Assembly (NCBI GenBank): GCA_015698045.1
Contig: BLAL01000160.1
Span: forward strand, 1,116,001-1,180,000
Reading direction: 5' to 3'
Origin: Rhizophagus clarus
Lineage: Eukaryota > Glomeromycota > Glomeromycetes > Glomerales > Glomeraceae
Length of the DNA: 64,000 bases
The notes under the pieces were generated by a model. The model had not been told where the DNA came from. It did no database searches and saw only the letters and a program-made list of their open reading frames with translations. A program made the position numbers and the translations under genes. Below are positions 37,130 through 47,714 of the stretch, piece by piece (the first letter of the stretch is position 1; each line of letters begins with the position of its first letter).

Positions 37130-38556
37130 TCCATAGGGTAATCTTGTGAGGGATCATATAGAAACATTATTATGTATGATAGGAGTATGATTAGTATAAT
37201 AGGCAATAATAGAAAATCAGCATTGTCTCTATTTATTTTTTTGAAAATTTCTTAGTTTATACAGTGTGTCCAAACACGGTACATGTGATTTAATAATGTA
37301 ATTTATACGATGTGAAATAGTTTATTATTTTTTTTCAGACTTTTTAGGCACGACCTTTAGCTACTCCTTTAGCTTCGAAAAGGTAATAGATAGTTTTTTT
37401 TCTTTTATTTTCCTTTCCTTTGACTTTTATTAACTTATTCGTGCTTTTTTTTAGACCTGGCTGTTTTTAGTTCCATTTTGGCGGAAATCCAAGGTGAGTT
37501 TTACTTTTTTTGTTTTCTTATTGTTCTTTCCTTTGTTTTTTACTAACCTTCTTGTCTCTTTTTTAGACGTGTACCATCTCTGAATATTCAAGTAAGTTTT
37601 TTTCGTCTCTTTCTCATTGTTTATTTTCTTTAAAATGATATTAACTGATTTTCTTTTCCTTTTTTCTATGGTGGGTGTTTCGGCCTTTCTTGTATTGTTT
37701 CCCCTTTATTTCTCTTACTTTCCTTTATCCATTTCGTTATTTTTTTCATTTTCTTCTTTCATTTTTTCGCTTCTCCTTTTGTTTCCTTTATTTCTTTTTT
37801 GTTTCTTTCTGATTCTTCCGTAATCTTTCATTGTTTCATTGTATTGATCTTTGGATTCTTTAATTGCTTTTTTCATTTCTTTCATTGTTTTTCATTTTTC
37901 TTTGCTTCCCTTCATCTTTTTTCTTCATCTTGTCTTGTTCTTTCTTATTAACCATTCATTTCTTTTATTTCTTTTCACTACCCTTTTGTTTCTTTCATTC
38001 CCTTAACTTATTTTTGTTTCTTTCACTTTTTTTATTCCCCTTCCTTTTCATTTCCCTTTTGTTTTTTCGTTCATCTCATTATTTCTTCATTTTTTTCATT
38101 CAATTTCACTATTTTTCACATTTTTTTTTCCTTTTACTTCCTATTTAATTATCTTCATCCCTTTTCATTTATCTTTCCTTTTTTTCACTCCCCTTAATTT
38201 TTCACTGTTTATTTTTCTTATATATTGCATTTACATTATAGCATTATGACATTAACAATACAATTAAAATTTTGCAATTCTTGTGATGTAACTTATTTTT
38301 TATCATAAAACTAGCCAATAAAATTTAAAATAAAATTGAAAATTTGACAGATCAAGTTATAAATCGTGTGATACAGTATCACTAGTACAAATATATTTTT
38401 TTTTACATAAATTATTGTTATAAAAGGGTTTGTTTAATTCATGTGTAATGTTGATCTGACAACTAGCCAATATGTTTAAGCATTTTGATTGGTAAAGATT
38501 TTAGTTATATCTAATGCTATCTATTTGACACGTAAAAAAATCAACTTTTTGCAAAT
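37130..38556 (+). repeat. Mini-exon-like units followed by a 600-bp pyrimidine tract
   Basis: At 37330-37600 three blocks are bounded by TTTTTCAG or TTTTTTTTAG and by GTAATAG, GTGAGTTTTAC or GTAAGTTTTT. The spacer before the third block carries TACTAAC at about 37537, a perfect fungal branch site. From 37600 to 38200 the plus strand is nearly pure T/C with CATTT words. Phe-rich frames there (37617-37823, 37864-38148) are composition artefacts. 38210-38556 is intergenic, presumably the promoter of the next gene. Confidence 0.6.
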
Positions 38557-40837
38557 ATGTTTCAGTCCAGTTATCCCGCGTTCAACATTCTTAAAATTAA
38601 CCAAAATAGTACTTACTATACTTACAATATTATTAAAGAAGGGTTTTATCCTTCAAATGATATACTTTGTTATACTTCTGCTTGTAGTAGTGACCAATTT
38701 AAGATTCCTGACGATTATATGATTCATACAAGCTGGGGTAAAGGAATATCTCGACATATGATACGATGTGAAATTAGCTATGTAGAATCAGTACCAGTTT
38801 TCAAAATATGGTTTGGAGAAGACTATCAAAATTATGTATCATCTACAACTTCGGCTACAAATGCAGCAAACACTTATTTGCAGGTGGATTTATTTGACTA
38901 AAATTTGTTTATAATGCGTTATATCCAAGTAATTAAATTTCAGATTAAGAGACCTAATACTCAAGCTAGGCTTTATGGTGTTCATGTATTTGGTCTTAAT
39001 CTTCAAGAATTAGAAAAAGAACGTGAGAGAAAACAAAATTCCCATCTTTGTAAACCATTTAATAAGCTAAGCAATTCCATGAAAACTAAAAGAGTACATG
39101 CATTTAGTGAACATTTAACAGTTGATTTTAAAAACACAGCAATTAGTTGTTTTCATCCTAATGATCATTTGGATTTACAAGAAATTCGTTTTGCTGTTCA
39201 AGAAAAAACCTTTAAAGCTAATTTTGGAATTCAAGATATGGAAAAGGAAAATCAGCAAAACGAATCATTTATTAAAGTAATTGATCAAGGGCCTATTTCA
39301 CAGGATTCATATCGAAAGTTAGCTGCACTCCAATCTGAATTGCCACGTGAAAGTGCTATTTACAAAACTAAAAAAAAAATTAATGAACAAATGAATCAAG
39401 CAATTCCTATTTCAATTTTAAATATATCAATATATCAGGCCAACAATCTTCTGTTTCAATTAATGAAGATTCAAATACTATTAATGATTCTGAGATTATA
39501 GAAGAGGTTTTAAAATATATCAGAAAAGCTGGATATCGCAAAATCAAAGATATTTTACTTTTTATACTTCTGGGTCTTATTAATCAAAATGTTCTCAATC
39601 CTAATGATCCGACTATTCATTTGCGATTATCAGGTGATGGTCGAAATGTAGGGAAAAAGGTTAAACACGTTATGATTATGTGTGTTATTTTAAATGACAT
39701 TATGAATATTCAAAAATCAAATTATTATCATACTATTATTTTATATCCAGGTATAGAAAAATATGAAATTTTACAAGAAGTAATGACACCAATGATTAAT
39801 GAATTAAATGACCTGGTAATAAATGGACTTAAAGATTCAACTGGAAAAATATGGAAAATTAAACCATATTTTAGTAGCGATTGGAAATTTTTGTCTATTA
39901 TACTTGGTTTCAATGCCTCTAATGCAAATTATTTCTGTCCCTGGTGTCTGTGTACTAAGAAAGATATTGGTAATAAAAATAAGGTTTATACTATTGAAAA
40001 AAATATGAATCAATTGGATCCTGCCTTTTTTAACCATCATTCATCGGAAAAACCACCACCAGGTCATATCAAACCTCCTCTTCTTAAAATAATTCCTTTA
40101 GATTATTATATTGCAGATGAACTGCATATAATGTTAAGAATTTGGGATCGGTTATGGCTACTTGTACTTCAAGAACTTAAAGTGCAAAATCGGTTTAATG
40201 ATTCAATTAGAGCAGTTATCATTACTGAGATGTGTATAATTTCAGTTACATTTCAATTTTGGCAAGATCAGGAAATACAGAGTTGGGCACATACATCATT
40301 AATGGGAGGTGACAAGGAAGCTGTATTGAAAAGCTTTGATTTTAGAGTGATTTTTAACGAGGAACATGCACTTTTAATTAATCGTTTATGGCAAGATTTT
40401 TATCAGCTTTACAAAGATATGAAGTCCAAAGAAACTGATCCAACTCAATTTGCGAATAAAGCAAAACAATGGTTAGACTTATTTCTTACTCCTTCACAGG
40501 GTGAACCTAATACTATTACTTTTAAGATGGGTCTTTATCGTCCAAGGGATGTAACACCGTATATGCATGTTCTAATTCATCATTTACCCAAATTTATGGA
40601 ACAGCATTAACGATTTGGATTAAGTGCTTTTTCCTGCAGCCCTGTAGAAAAAAAAATCATGAGCATATTTCTTCATTTTTTCGGAAAACAATGAAAGATG
40701 GCGGAAAAGGAGCAGAAAGAAAGTCAGCTATCTTTGAAATATTACATTATGAAAACAGATCACTATATTTTACTCAAAAAGATACTGCTGATAAATACCC
40801 AAAACCTCAACGTATTCATATTAAAAACACAAATTGA
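38557..40837 (+). pseudogene. Uncharacterised element-borne protein with SGDGR and CPWC motifs
   Basis: Exon 1 (38557-38883, 109 codons) ends at GTGGAT. A 60-bp intron ends TTTCAG at 38943. Exon 2 continues in frame with IKRPNTQARLYGVHVFG. A frameshift or unrecognised small intron lies near 39437, after which the frame reads IHLRLSGDGRNVGKK, HVMIMCVILND, YFSSDWKFLSIILGFN, ANYFCPWCLCTKK, PPGHIKPPLL and IADELHIMLRIWDRLW. A TAA at 40608-40610 (for an expected Gln) and a one-base slip in an A run near 40650 precede the end at 40837. The conserved acidic residues in SGDGR and DELH, plus the Cys cluster, would suit an RNase-H-like transposase, but this is inference. I recall similar proteins as common in Rhizophagus and some basal animals without known function. 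It is tail-to-tail with the C2H2 gene, 127 bp apart. Confidence 0.7.
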
Positions 40838-40964
40838 TTTTTTTTTCTTTTATTTTATGTAAATGCAATCTATGGAGTACATAATAAAATCATATTGATT
40901 AATGATTCACCTTTAATATTTCTAATGAATATGTACAGTTTTATGATAATACAATCTAATATTC

Positions 40965-41612
40965 CTAACGAATATATACAAGTTTAGTTTTATTGTTCTT
41001 TGCATCTTCACTTTTTTTACATTTCCACTCAATTGTTAATTTAAGTAAATTAAATTTCTTTAATTGATTTTTTGGAATACGTTTTCCATTTTGATAAACA
41101 TCTTCTTGATTAGCTTCTATTTCAGCCTGTGCATCAAATAATACAATGAAAGTTTGTTGATCATTTTCAAAGAATTTGCATCCCCAATTTGGATTACCAA
41201 ATAAATTAGATATTTTTGTGTATGCATCAGATCCTTGAAAGAAGCACTTATAACTACCAGAACGATAGTTATAATGATGAATGTATCCCTCAAAACTCCA
41301 AAAAATAAACTTTCTAAGCAAGGAAAAGAAATAGTTTGTCTACCCGACTTAGAAAAATGCCCCTTTAATTTATTTTGAATAACATGAACGAGGTGTGCTT
41401 TAAATTCTGTTATTGCTTCTGAAGGCAATGTATATAGATCTTCACGTCGTTCATTATATTTTTTTATAATATTTTTATGAACACGTTAATCCAGCTTTGC
41501 TCTTGTATATAGCTTTACAAATGGCACATTCATACTGTTGTAAAATAGAAGGTGGTGATAGAGGTGGAGTAAGAACAGCTGAAACACCAGTTTTATTGTT
41601 ATTGCTGCACAT
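40965..41612 (-). pseudogene. C2H2 zinc-finger protein paired with the CPWC gene
   Basis: ATG at 41612 gives MCSNNNKTGV, a Pro-rich stretch (LTPPLSPPSI) and a zinc finger YECAICKAIYKSKAGLT whose histidines lie just past a frameshift near 41485. The next frame reads KYNERREDLYTLPSEAIT, LKGHFSKSGRQTISFPC. A second frameshift near 41300 leads to GYIHHYNYRSGSYKCFFQG, NPNWGCKFFENDQQTF and a Lys-rich C-terminus ending at 40965. The conserved pairing and convergent orientation with the CPWC gene suggest a DNA-binding partner protein of a two-gene element. That is inference. Two frameshifts make it a pseudogene. Confidence 0.65.
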
Positions 41613-41704
41613 GTTTTTCTATAAAAATTTTTTTAAAAATATTAAGAATTAAAAATAAAAAAAAAATACTTTATTTAAAACAACTTTAACTTACTTTCTT
41701 ATAA

Positions 41705-41820
41705 AATGTACAAGTGTTGGACGTGATTAGGCGTTGGAATGATTGGTTAGGTGTTAGAATGATTGGCTAGACGTTGGAACGATTGGTTAGATGTTAGAAC
41801 GATTGGTTAAATAAAATAAA
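41705..41820. repeat. Four tandem copies of a 26-bp unit
   Basis: The unit is close to GCGTTGGAATGATTGGTTAG, with variants (GTGTTAGAATGATTGGCTAG, ACGTTGGAACGATTGG, ATGTTAGAACGATTGG). It lies between the start of the C2H2 gene and the right boundary of the nested insertion, where an element terminus would be expected. Confidence 0.75.
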
Positions 41821-41889
41821 AAAAAATAATAACGCTTTTGTGAGGTGGTTTTACGTCAGTTGATAAGTCAGGTGGCCAATTGCAATAAC

Positions 41890-42772
41890 TGATCTCATGT
41901 ATTTTAGGGACTTAAAAAAGGCCCAATTATTAATATGTGCGCATATGCCAGCAATCGCGGCTTTAATTGCATCAATAAAACCTGGAGCTCAGGATTTTCG
42001 AGTAAATGTAGCAGATGATTTACCTGATGAAGAAATTACTATATTAGATAGTGCAGAAGTTACTATTTCTGATAACGAAAATGAAGTAGAAACAGAAGTT
42101 GTTGATTTAACTGCTGTAACAGGTCGCTGTAGGAAAAAAATTGATATTACTGAACCTATACAAACAAAAGATATAGTATCAAATATTCGAAAACTTCTTT
42201 ATAATTCAATGTTTAGTTATTGAAAAGATATTCATAAAGTTGGAATGTTAGCGTGTCTTCTTGATCTGCGTAACAAAAAACTCTGATTTGTAAAGCAAAG
42301 TGTAAGGCATGAGGCAATTGGTGAACTTAGAGATTTATACGAAGTTGTTCAAAATGATTATAATATATCAGATGATACGAATTAGATAATACCATCCGCA
42401 GAACACACTAATCCTACTGAACATCATAGCAATAGAGTACGAAAATCAATTTTAGATATGATTTATGCATCTTCTAATCCTGCAGATAGCTCAGAAGAAA
42501 TTGACAAATATCTTGAAATAAATGAGGAGTGTAAGGAAACAAATCCACTTGAATGGTGGAAATTACATGAAAAAAGGTTTCCAACTTTAACTACAATTAC
42601 GCGTAAATATTTGGGTATTTGTGCAATATCAGTTCTTTCGGAAAGACTTTTTTCGGATGTTGGCAATAATATCACTAATAAGAGAATAAATCTTGATCCT
42701 AATTTAGTTGAGCAAATGCTTTTTTTAAAGCAAAATATTAATGTGATGGGTAGCATTTTCCCTCTGATTTAG
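41890..42772 (+). pseudogene. hAT transposase, C-terminal third
   Basis: Resumes the interrupted transposase: an acidic linker (DDLPDEEITILDSAEV, NENEVETEVVDLT), then KKIDITEPIQTKDI, KDIHKVGMLACLLDLRNKKL, and the hATC domain with NPLEWWKLHEKRFPTL, RKYLGICAISVLSERLFSDVG and a C-terminal LVEQMLFLKQN. Stops at about 42222 (TGA after SY, expected Trp), 42284 (TGA) and 42383 (TAG) break it. Confidence 0.85.
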
Positions 42773-43356
42773 TATGATTATAATTTTTATAATATAATTT
42801 GATTTTTGAAAAATTTAATAAATATGCAAAATGTAAATAATATTTTAATAATAATATATTTTATTTTACATGAATAATTTAAATTTAAATTATATAAAAT
42901 AAATAGGTAATTAAATAATTATAAACTTTCAGATATTTATTTATTTATTATTTATTTTAGATATAGATGTTAAATGCTCGTTACAAAGGTAAAAATACAA
43001 TAAAATTAATTACATAAATGTTATACCATATGTGTCTGAAGTTCCCACCTGCAGAAACTACCAACGCCTGTTATTCTAAATTATAATAGGCTCAGCCTTC
43101 AATTAAAAGTAAATGACATTATTCAAATAAAAAGTAAATTATTCGAATAATTCATTAACATTATTCGAATAAAATAATATTATTATTCGAATAAGAATTA
43201 AAAATTATTCGAATAATAATATTAACATTATTTGAATATTAACCGAATAATTATTCAGATAATATTTGAATAATTTATTCGATTATTATTCGAATACACA
43301 TTTCAAATTTAAATGAATACTCGAGTATATTCAAATTTACTCGAGTTCAAACACTA
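42773..43356. repeat. 3' subterminal region of the hAT with ATTCGAATAA palindromes
   Basis: 42773-43080 is AT-rich. From about 43110 at least ten copies of ATTCGAATAA or TTATTCGAATAAT precede the terminal CTCGAGTTCAAACACTA. It mirrors the 5' subterminal array at 34325-34460. Confidence 0.85.
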
Positions 43357-43364
43357 TACTTGGG

Positions 43365-44036
43365 TATGATTTAGTTGAAATGTTGGATGAAATAAATATG
43401 GAGCAAAATGAAGTTGATGATGTTATAGAATCATAATCATATTCTTCTTCTAATATAAATCTATGATAATGTAAATAATTTGCAAAAAGAAAGAGAAAGC
43501 GCAGAAAAAATTTTTTTTTACAAACAGAAGTAGATGAGTTATTAAATAAATTACATGTTAATAAATATTTTATGGAAGAGATTACACCAAAATTGGTTCT
43601 TTGTAAATGTGATAAGGTAATCCATCTAGATCAAAATCTTAGAGATATAAAAATCTTATAACCTATGGTGAATTAAGTAATTGTAAATATAGATAACGAA
43701 GAAGGGCAACAAAGTGTTAAAGTTTTTTTAAACTTAAAAAGTAAAGATGAAAAGGAAAATATAGAATCCAAAAAAGTTGCTACGTGAAAGAAAAGAATAG
43801 TCTTGCCGAATTTGGAAATCAGTTAGATTATAGCCACAAAGGAATTATTTTCTGAAACTGTTAAAACAAAACTTAGATTAAAGAATCTTGGTACAATAAA
43901 GCGTGAAGATCTCAAAAATTATCTACATGTATGCGCTACATGGTTATTAGATAAAACTACTATATCCATTAGAAGCAAAATATATGAAATTTTACAATTA
44001 GAGAGTCAGGCATTTGTGATGATTAAGAGGGAATAA
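43365..44036 (+). pseudogene. 3' part of the unidentified gene split by the hAT
   Basis: Continues in frame from 34304 with YDLVEMLDEINMEQNEVDD, a TAA at 43434, a Lys/Arg cluster (KRKRKRRK in one frame, NLS-like), then TEVDELLNKLHVNKYF, EITPKLVLCKCDKVIHLDQ, NIDNEEGQQSVKVFLN, LDYSHKGIIF, and a final clean stretch KTKLRLKNLGTIKREDLKN, ATWLLDKTTISIRSKIYEIL ending at TAA 44034-44036. Several frameshifts and stops. I do not recognise the family. Confidence 0.55.
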
Positions 44037-44485
44037 TCGTTTAAATTAAGCAATTAATATGGTGTGTGTTGAATTATATTTTATTTATAAAAAATATTGG
44101 GATTATCTAAAGTTTTTTGTATTTATTTTGTAGTGACGCACAACTGAAAAAAAATGTTTGCTTTTCCAAAATGCTAACTTGAATATTTTTTAAGCAAATT
44201 ACTTATTAATAAAAATCTCAAGTCATTGTAATAAATCTTTATGGACTTTTGCCAATCTGCTAATCTGTGGATTTATCTGATCTGTTACTCATCCAGACCA
44301 TTCAGATCAGAAACAGATTGCAATATATATATAATGATCTCCTTTAATGAACATCCTCAAAAATATGACTTTAGAAGTTATATCCTGCTGACTTAAGCAT
44401 AAGAAAGTTTACACTTATACTTTAAAGTCACTATAGCAATAGTGAAAATTCCACATACTAAAAATAAATTGTATATTATTAAAAT
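44037..44485. other. Intergenic, nothing recognised
   Basis: AT-rich. A few CTGATCTG words at 44265-44320. No gene. Confidence 0.45.
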
Positions 44486-44489
44486 TAGG

Positions 44490-44805
44490 GATGGCAACGG
44501 TTGGTCATGATCAGTTATCAGTTGGTCATAACCGGTTAAGGACCTTTGACTGATTGACCGTTTTGGCTGATCATTTTTCTGACCATTTAACAGACTGTTT
44601 GACTGACCACTTTTTTCTTTTTAACGAATTTAATCAAGACAAAACATTAAAAAGTTTTTTGTTAGCGAATTTAATCAAAAAAAAAATGTTATTTAACTAT
44701 TTTATTCATTAAATTTGTTAAAAAAAATGTCAAATGAATAAGGTTGGCTAAATGGTCGGTTAACGATAGGTTAAACAGTCAGTCAGAAACCTTTGACCAA
44801 CCAAT
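44490..44805. repeat. Element-like tract with iterated GACTGACC/GGTTGGTCA words
   Basis: Starts around CAACGGTTGGTCATGATCAG and ends around ACCTTTGACCAACCAATCC. The two ends are loosely inverse and both contain ACCTTTGAC or CAAAGGT and GACTGAC. The interior includes a partly palindromic ACGAATTTAATCAA section. Probably a MITE; no clean target duplication found. Confidence 0.5.
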
Positions 44806-44818
44806 CCTTACCTCAATT

Positions 44819-45717
44819 AGGACCCAGAAACTCTATATAAAGGTTGGTCTAAATTTTGGGAAATTTAAGTCAAAAATTTACTAGTAATATTACCCAACTT
44901 AGAAATAACCTTAAATATTTCCTAATGTATTTTACCCAAAATAAAAATAACCTATTATGTTCTTATATAAGCAATTTATTAATAAAATGCAGAATATTAT
45001 ACAATTTATAATTAAGAATTGATACTAAAATATTAATTATATGTTTTTATGAAAAGAAATCAAAAATTTCCTATTAAACATAAACGACCAATTAGATTAA
45101 CAACCATTGAATTAGTGTAAATTATATCCAGATTATTATTATCAAAGTAATAAATCACTTGTTTTGAAGGATAATTTATAGGACTTTCTAGTGTTTGGAT
45201 CTGGATAAAACCTTAAATAATTTAAATGAGATTACTGCCAAAAAAAAGATCATAAATGTAGCTCTGAATTGACTATAATTTCGGTCAGAATATTTAATAT
45301 ATTATGAATAATTGGCAATTCTGGTAGTTCCAGCTTGAATTAACCGAAATGGATCTTGGATAAAAACTGGATAAAACTGTTATGGATCCAAACACTAGGA
45401 CTTTTGGCTTGCATCTTTTGAAAAGAAAAAAAAAAATAGAAAAAGAAAACTGATTTATCATGATTTTTACAAAAAGTATATATATTACACCTATAAAATT
45501 GCATATGCTTGTTACCCATTATAGTAATAACCTTGAAAGTAATTATAGGACTTTTACCCATTTTATAAAACAACAATTTTATTTTTACCTGATTTAAAAA
45601 TTAACCTAAAATTTTTTTATAATAACATTACCCGACTTAACAAGTAATAATTTTGGATTTTACATAATAAATTTACCCATTTTAACGGCAACCTCTATAT
45701 AGAGTTTCTGGGGTCCT
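44819..45717. mobile_element. AGGACCC-type MITE, copy 1 (8-bp target duplication)
   Basis: TIRs of about 28 bp (AGGACCCAGAAACTCTATAT and its inverse) are flanked by an exact 8-bp repeat CCTCAATT at 44811-44818 and 45718-45725. The 899-bp interior is AT-rich, with TTACCCA words, and non-coding; a 78-residue minus frame (45340-45576) has no support. It is inserted into a mini-exon-like unit, whose halves are CCTTACCTCAATT and CCAGAGTTCAGTCATA. Confidence 0.88.
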
Positions 45718-45840
45718 CCTCAATTCCAGAGTTCAGTCATATTTTTTGTAAAATAAAAAACCAAAAAACAATTCCCCTAGCACTTTCTTACCTCAATTCC
45801 AAAGTCTGGTTATGCTTTTCGTCTAGCAACCTTAAAAAAA
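45718..45840 (-). repeat. Single intron/mini-exon-like unit
   Basis: On the minus strand GTTGCTAGACGAAAAGC...GGAATTGAG is followed by GTAAGAAAG, matching the 41-nt block of the arrays at 21 and 27 kb. The neighbouring half unit is the one interrupted by the AGGACCC element. The adjacent 45890-45945 is the inverse of 7340-7395, so the same family is represented near 7.4 kb. Confidence 0.65.
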
Positions 45841-46460
45841 ATAAAAAAAAAAAGTAAAATGTTATATTTTAACATTTATTAAAAAAAAAAAAAGATCATT
45901 AGATGATTTGTATTATGCAATCTGATAATCTAATTTTCATTATAGATAATTGCGAATTGCAGAATTATGGATATTTAGATTTAAAATCTGCATCCTTGTA
46001 GTACTCTCGTAGTTTAATAAAATTGTATGATAAAGCTTGAGCCAGCTCAAGCCAGCTCGAGTCCACCTTGGCTCAAGTTAGAATTTTTATGGCTTGGCTT
46101 GGCTTGAACGAACTGAGCCAAGATTTTTTGTGGCACAGCTCATTTTAGACTCAGCTTGGCACAGATTTTTTGAGCCAAGCCAAGCCAGACTGTAGCTTGG
46201 CTCAAGCTGGCTTATGTGGAGTACTATTAGCATTATAGTCTAGTTTTTCTGTACAAATTTTATTTTTTTCTCTCATTGTAACCCTTTATCATTTATAATT
46301 TCTTAATTTTTTTTGGGTGGCTGATAAGACGGGCCCTTGGGTTCAGAGCATAGTTTTTGTATAAATAGTGATACTATGCATCCTCATTTTAACTAATAAA
46401 TCATATGCGGCTTCAACGCCTTTACATAATAGAGACAATATAATAATATAATAATAATAA
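45841..46460. repeat. GAGCCAAGCCAAGCC/AGCTTGAGCC array and (TAA)n
   Basis: From 46030 to 46220 the sequence is packed with GCTTGAGCCAGCTC, TTGGCTTGGCTTG and inverses, ending GCTGGCTTATGTGGAGTACTA. That is a hAT-like end related to TAGTGTTTCACATAAGCC at 56773. A (TAA)n microsatellite at 46430-46460 supplies the target site of the next element. No gene. Confidence 0.65.
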
Positions 46461-46686
46461 GGAATAATTTATTTAACGCACCCCTGTATTATAACGCACC
46501 CCTTATCACGTGTTTAATTGTTTTATAATCTTAAGCCATTAAGCGTGTTGCAACTTTTTATTATTTTATCATTTCGTCTTCAAGAGGCGTTCCTATAAAA
46601 AAAACTAATAAAAAAACGTTAGAAATGTTCTTAAACAAAATTAACAAAAAAAAAAGAAATAAACCCTACCTTTTTGTCTTCAGAAG

Positions 46687-47714
46687 TAAAGATGTGTCCG
46701 CAATACCCTAATTGCGGATTAATTGCGATTTGCAATATTGCGGAACATTGCGGATTTTGAAGAATAATTATTCGCAAATCCGCAATCGCAAATAATCCGC
46801 AAATCCGCAAATAATCCGCAAATAATCTGAATAATCTCAAAAATTATGATTGACTGTAGATCATCTTCACATGATCATTTTTTTTAAAAAGTGGACAATT
46901 TTGTCCATTTTGTAAACTCATGAATCATGTTAATTTAATCTTTGCAATAAAATATAACCAAATTTATTTATATACTAAAAAGTGGACAATTTTGTCCATT
47001 TTGTAAACTCATGAATCATGTTAATTTAATCTTCGCAATTAAATATAACCAAATTTATTTATATACTAAAAAGTGGACAATTTTGTCCATTTTGTAAACT
47101 CATGAATCATGTTAATTTAATCTTCGCAATTAAATATAACCAAATTTATTTATATACTAAAAAGTGGACAATTTTGTCCATTTTGTAAACTCATGAATCA
47201 TGTTAATTTAATCTTCGCAATAAAATATAACCAAATTTATTTATATACTAAAAAGTGGACAATTTTGTCCATTTTGTAAACTCATGAATCATGTTAATTT
47301 AATCTTCGCAATTAAATATAACCAAATTTATTTATATACTAAAAAGTGGACAATTTTGTCCATTTTGTAAACTTATGAATCATGTTAATTTAATCTTCGC
47401 AATTAAATATAACCAAATTTATTTATATACTAAAAGTGGACAATTTTGTCCACTTATTTGCAAATTTGCGATAATGTAAATTATTTGCGGATTTGCGGAT
47501 TATTTGCGATACTATACGGATTTGCGGATTATTTGCGGGTTTGCAGATTTGCGGGTTATTTGCGGTACTATAAATTATTTGCGGGTTATTTGCGGGTTTG
47601 CGGATTATTTGCGGGTTTGCGAATTATTTGCGGGTTTGCGAATTACTAAGCGCAATTGATTTCCAAAACCCACAATATTGCGGATTTTGGAAATCAATTG
47701 AGGACCCATCTTTA
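46687..47714 (+). mobile_element. TAAAG-terminus element 2, non-autonomous (8-bp target duplication)
   Basis: Begins TAAAGATGTGTCCGC, ends GGACCCATCTTTA, flanked by exact TTCAGAAG at 46679-46686 and 47715-47722. Both ends carry CCGCAAATAATCCGC/GCGGATTATTTGCGG arrays. The first 190 bp are nearly identical to 57449-57640, including ATTATGATTGACTGTAGATC. In place of the gene there is a 91-bp satellite. The uninterrupted site is visible in copy A (AGACTTCTGGGG, minus strand of CCCCAGAAGTCT). Confidence 0.9.
46889..47450 (+). repeat. Six 91-bp tandem units with GGACAATTTTGTCC palindromes
   Basis: The palindrome GTGGACAATTTTGTCC starts at 46891, 46982, 47073, 47164, 47255, 47346 and 47436, a spacing of 91, 91, 91, 91, 91 and 90. 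Units differ at only a few bases, so the array is young or is being homogenised. The same palindrome core is in intron 1 of the gene at 57995. Confidence 0.95.

Larger units (their letters stand above)
36100..41885. mobile_element. Nested insertion in the hAT transposase, boundaries approximate
   Basis: The hAT reading is lost near 36100 (in GCGCGGATCTTAACCC) and picked up again near 41890. The inserted 5.8 kb holds the SAM/nuclease pseudogene, a pyrimidine-rich tract, a plus-strand CPWC-protein gene and a minus-strand C2H2 gene. No terminal inverted repeat or target duplication could be fixed, so it may be more than one insertion. Confidence 0.6.
34305..43356 (+). mobile_element. hAT element, 9 kb, containing a 5.8 kb nested insertion
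   Basis: Begins TAGTGTTTGG and ends CAAACACTA, flanked by the exact 8-bp duplication TACTTGGG (34297-34304 and 43357-43364). Subterminal regions at 34325-34460 and 43110-43345 are packed with ATTCGAATAA, ACTCGAGTA and TATTCGAATA palindromes. The transposase reads on the plus strand (34593 to about 36100, then about 41890-42772) and is interrupted by foreign sequence. 8-bp duplications and TAGTG ends are diagnostic of hAT elements (established knowledge). Confidence 0.9.

Noticed and set aside
37617..38148. Hydrophobic frames resembling membrane proteins
   Set aside because: Pure T/C tract; Phe, Ser and Leu result from composition.
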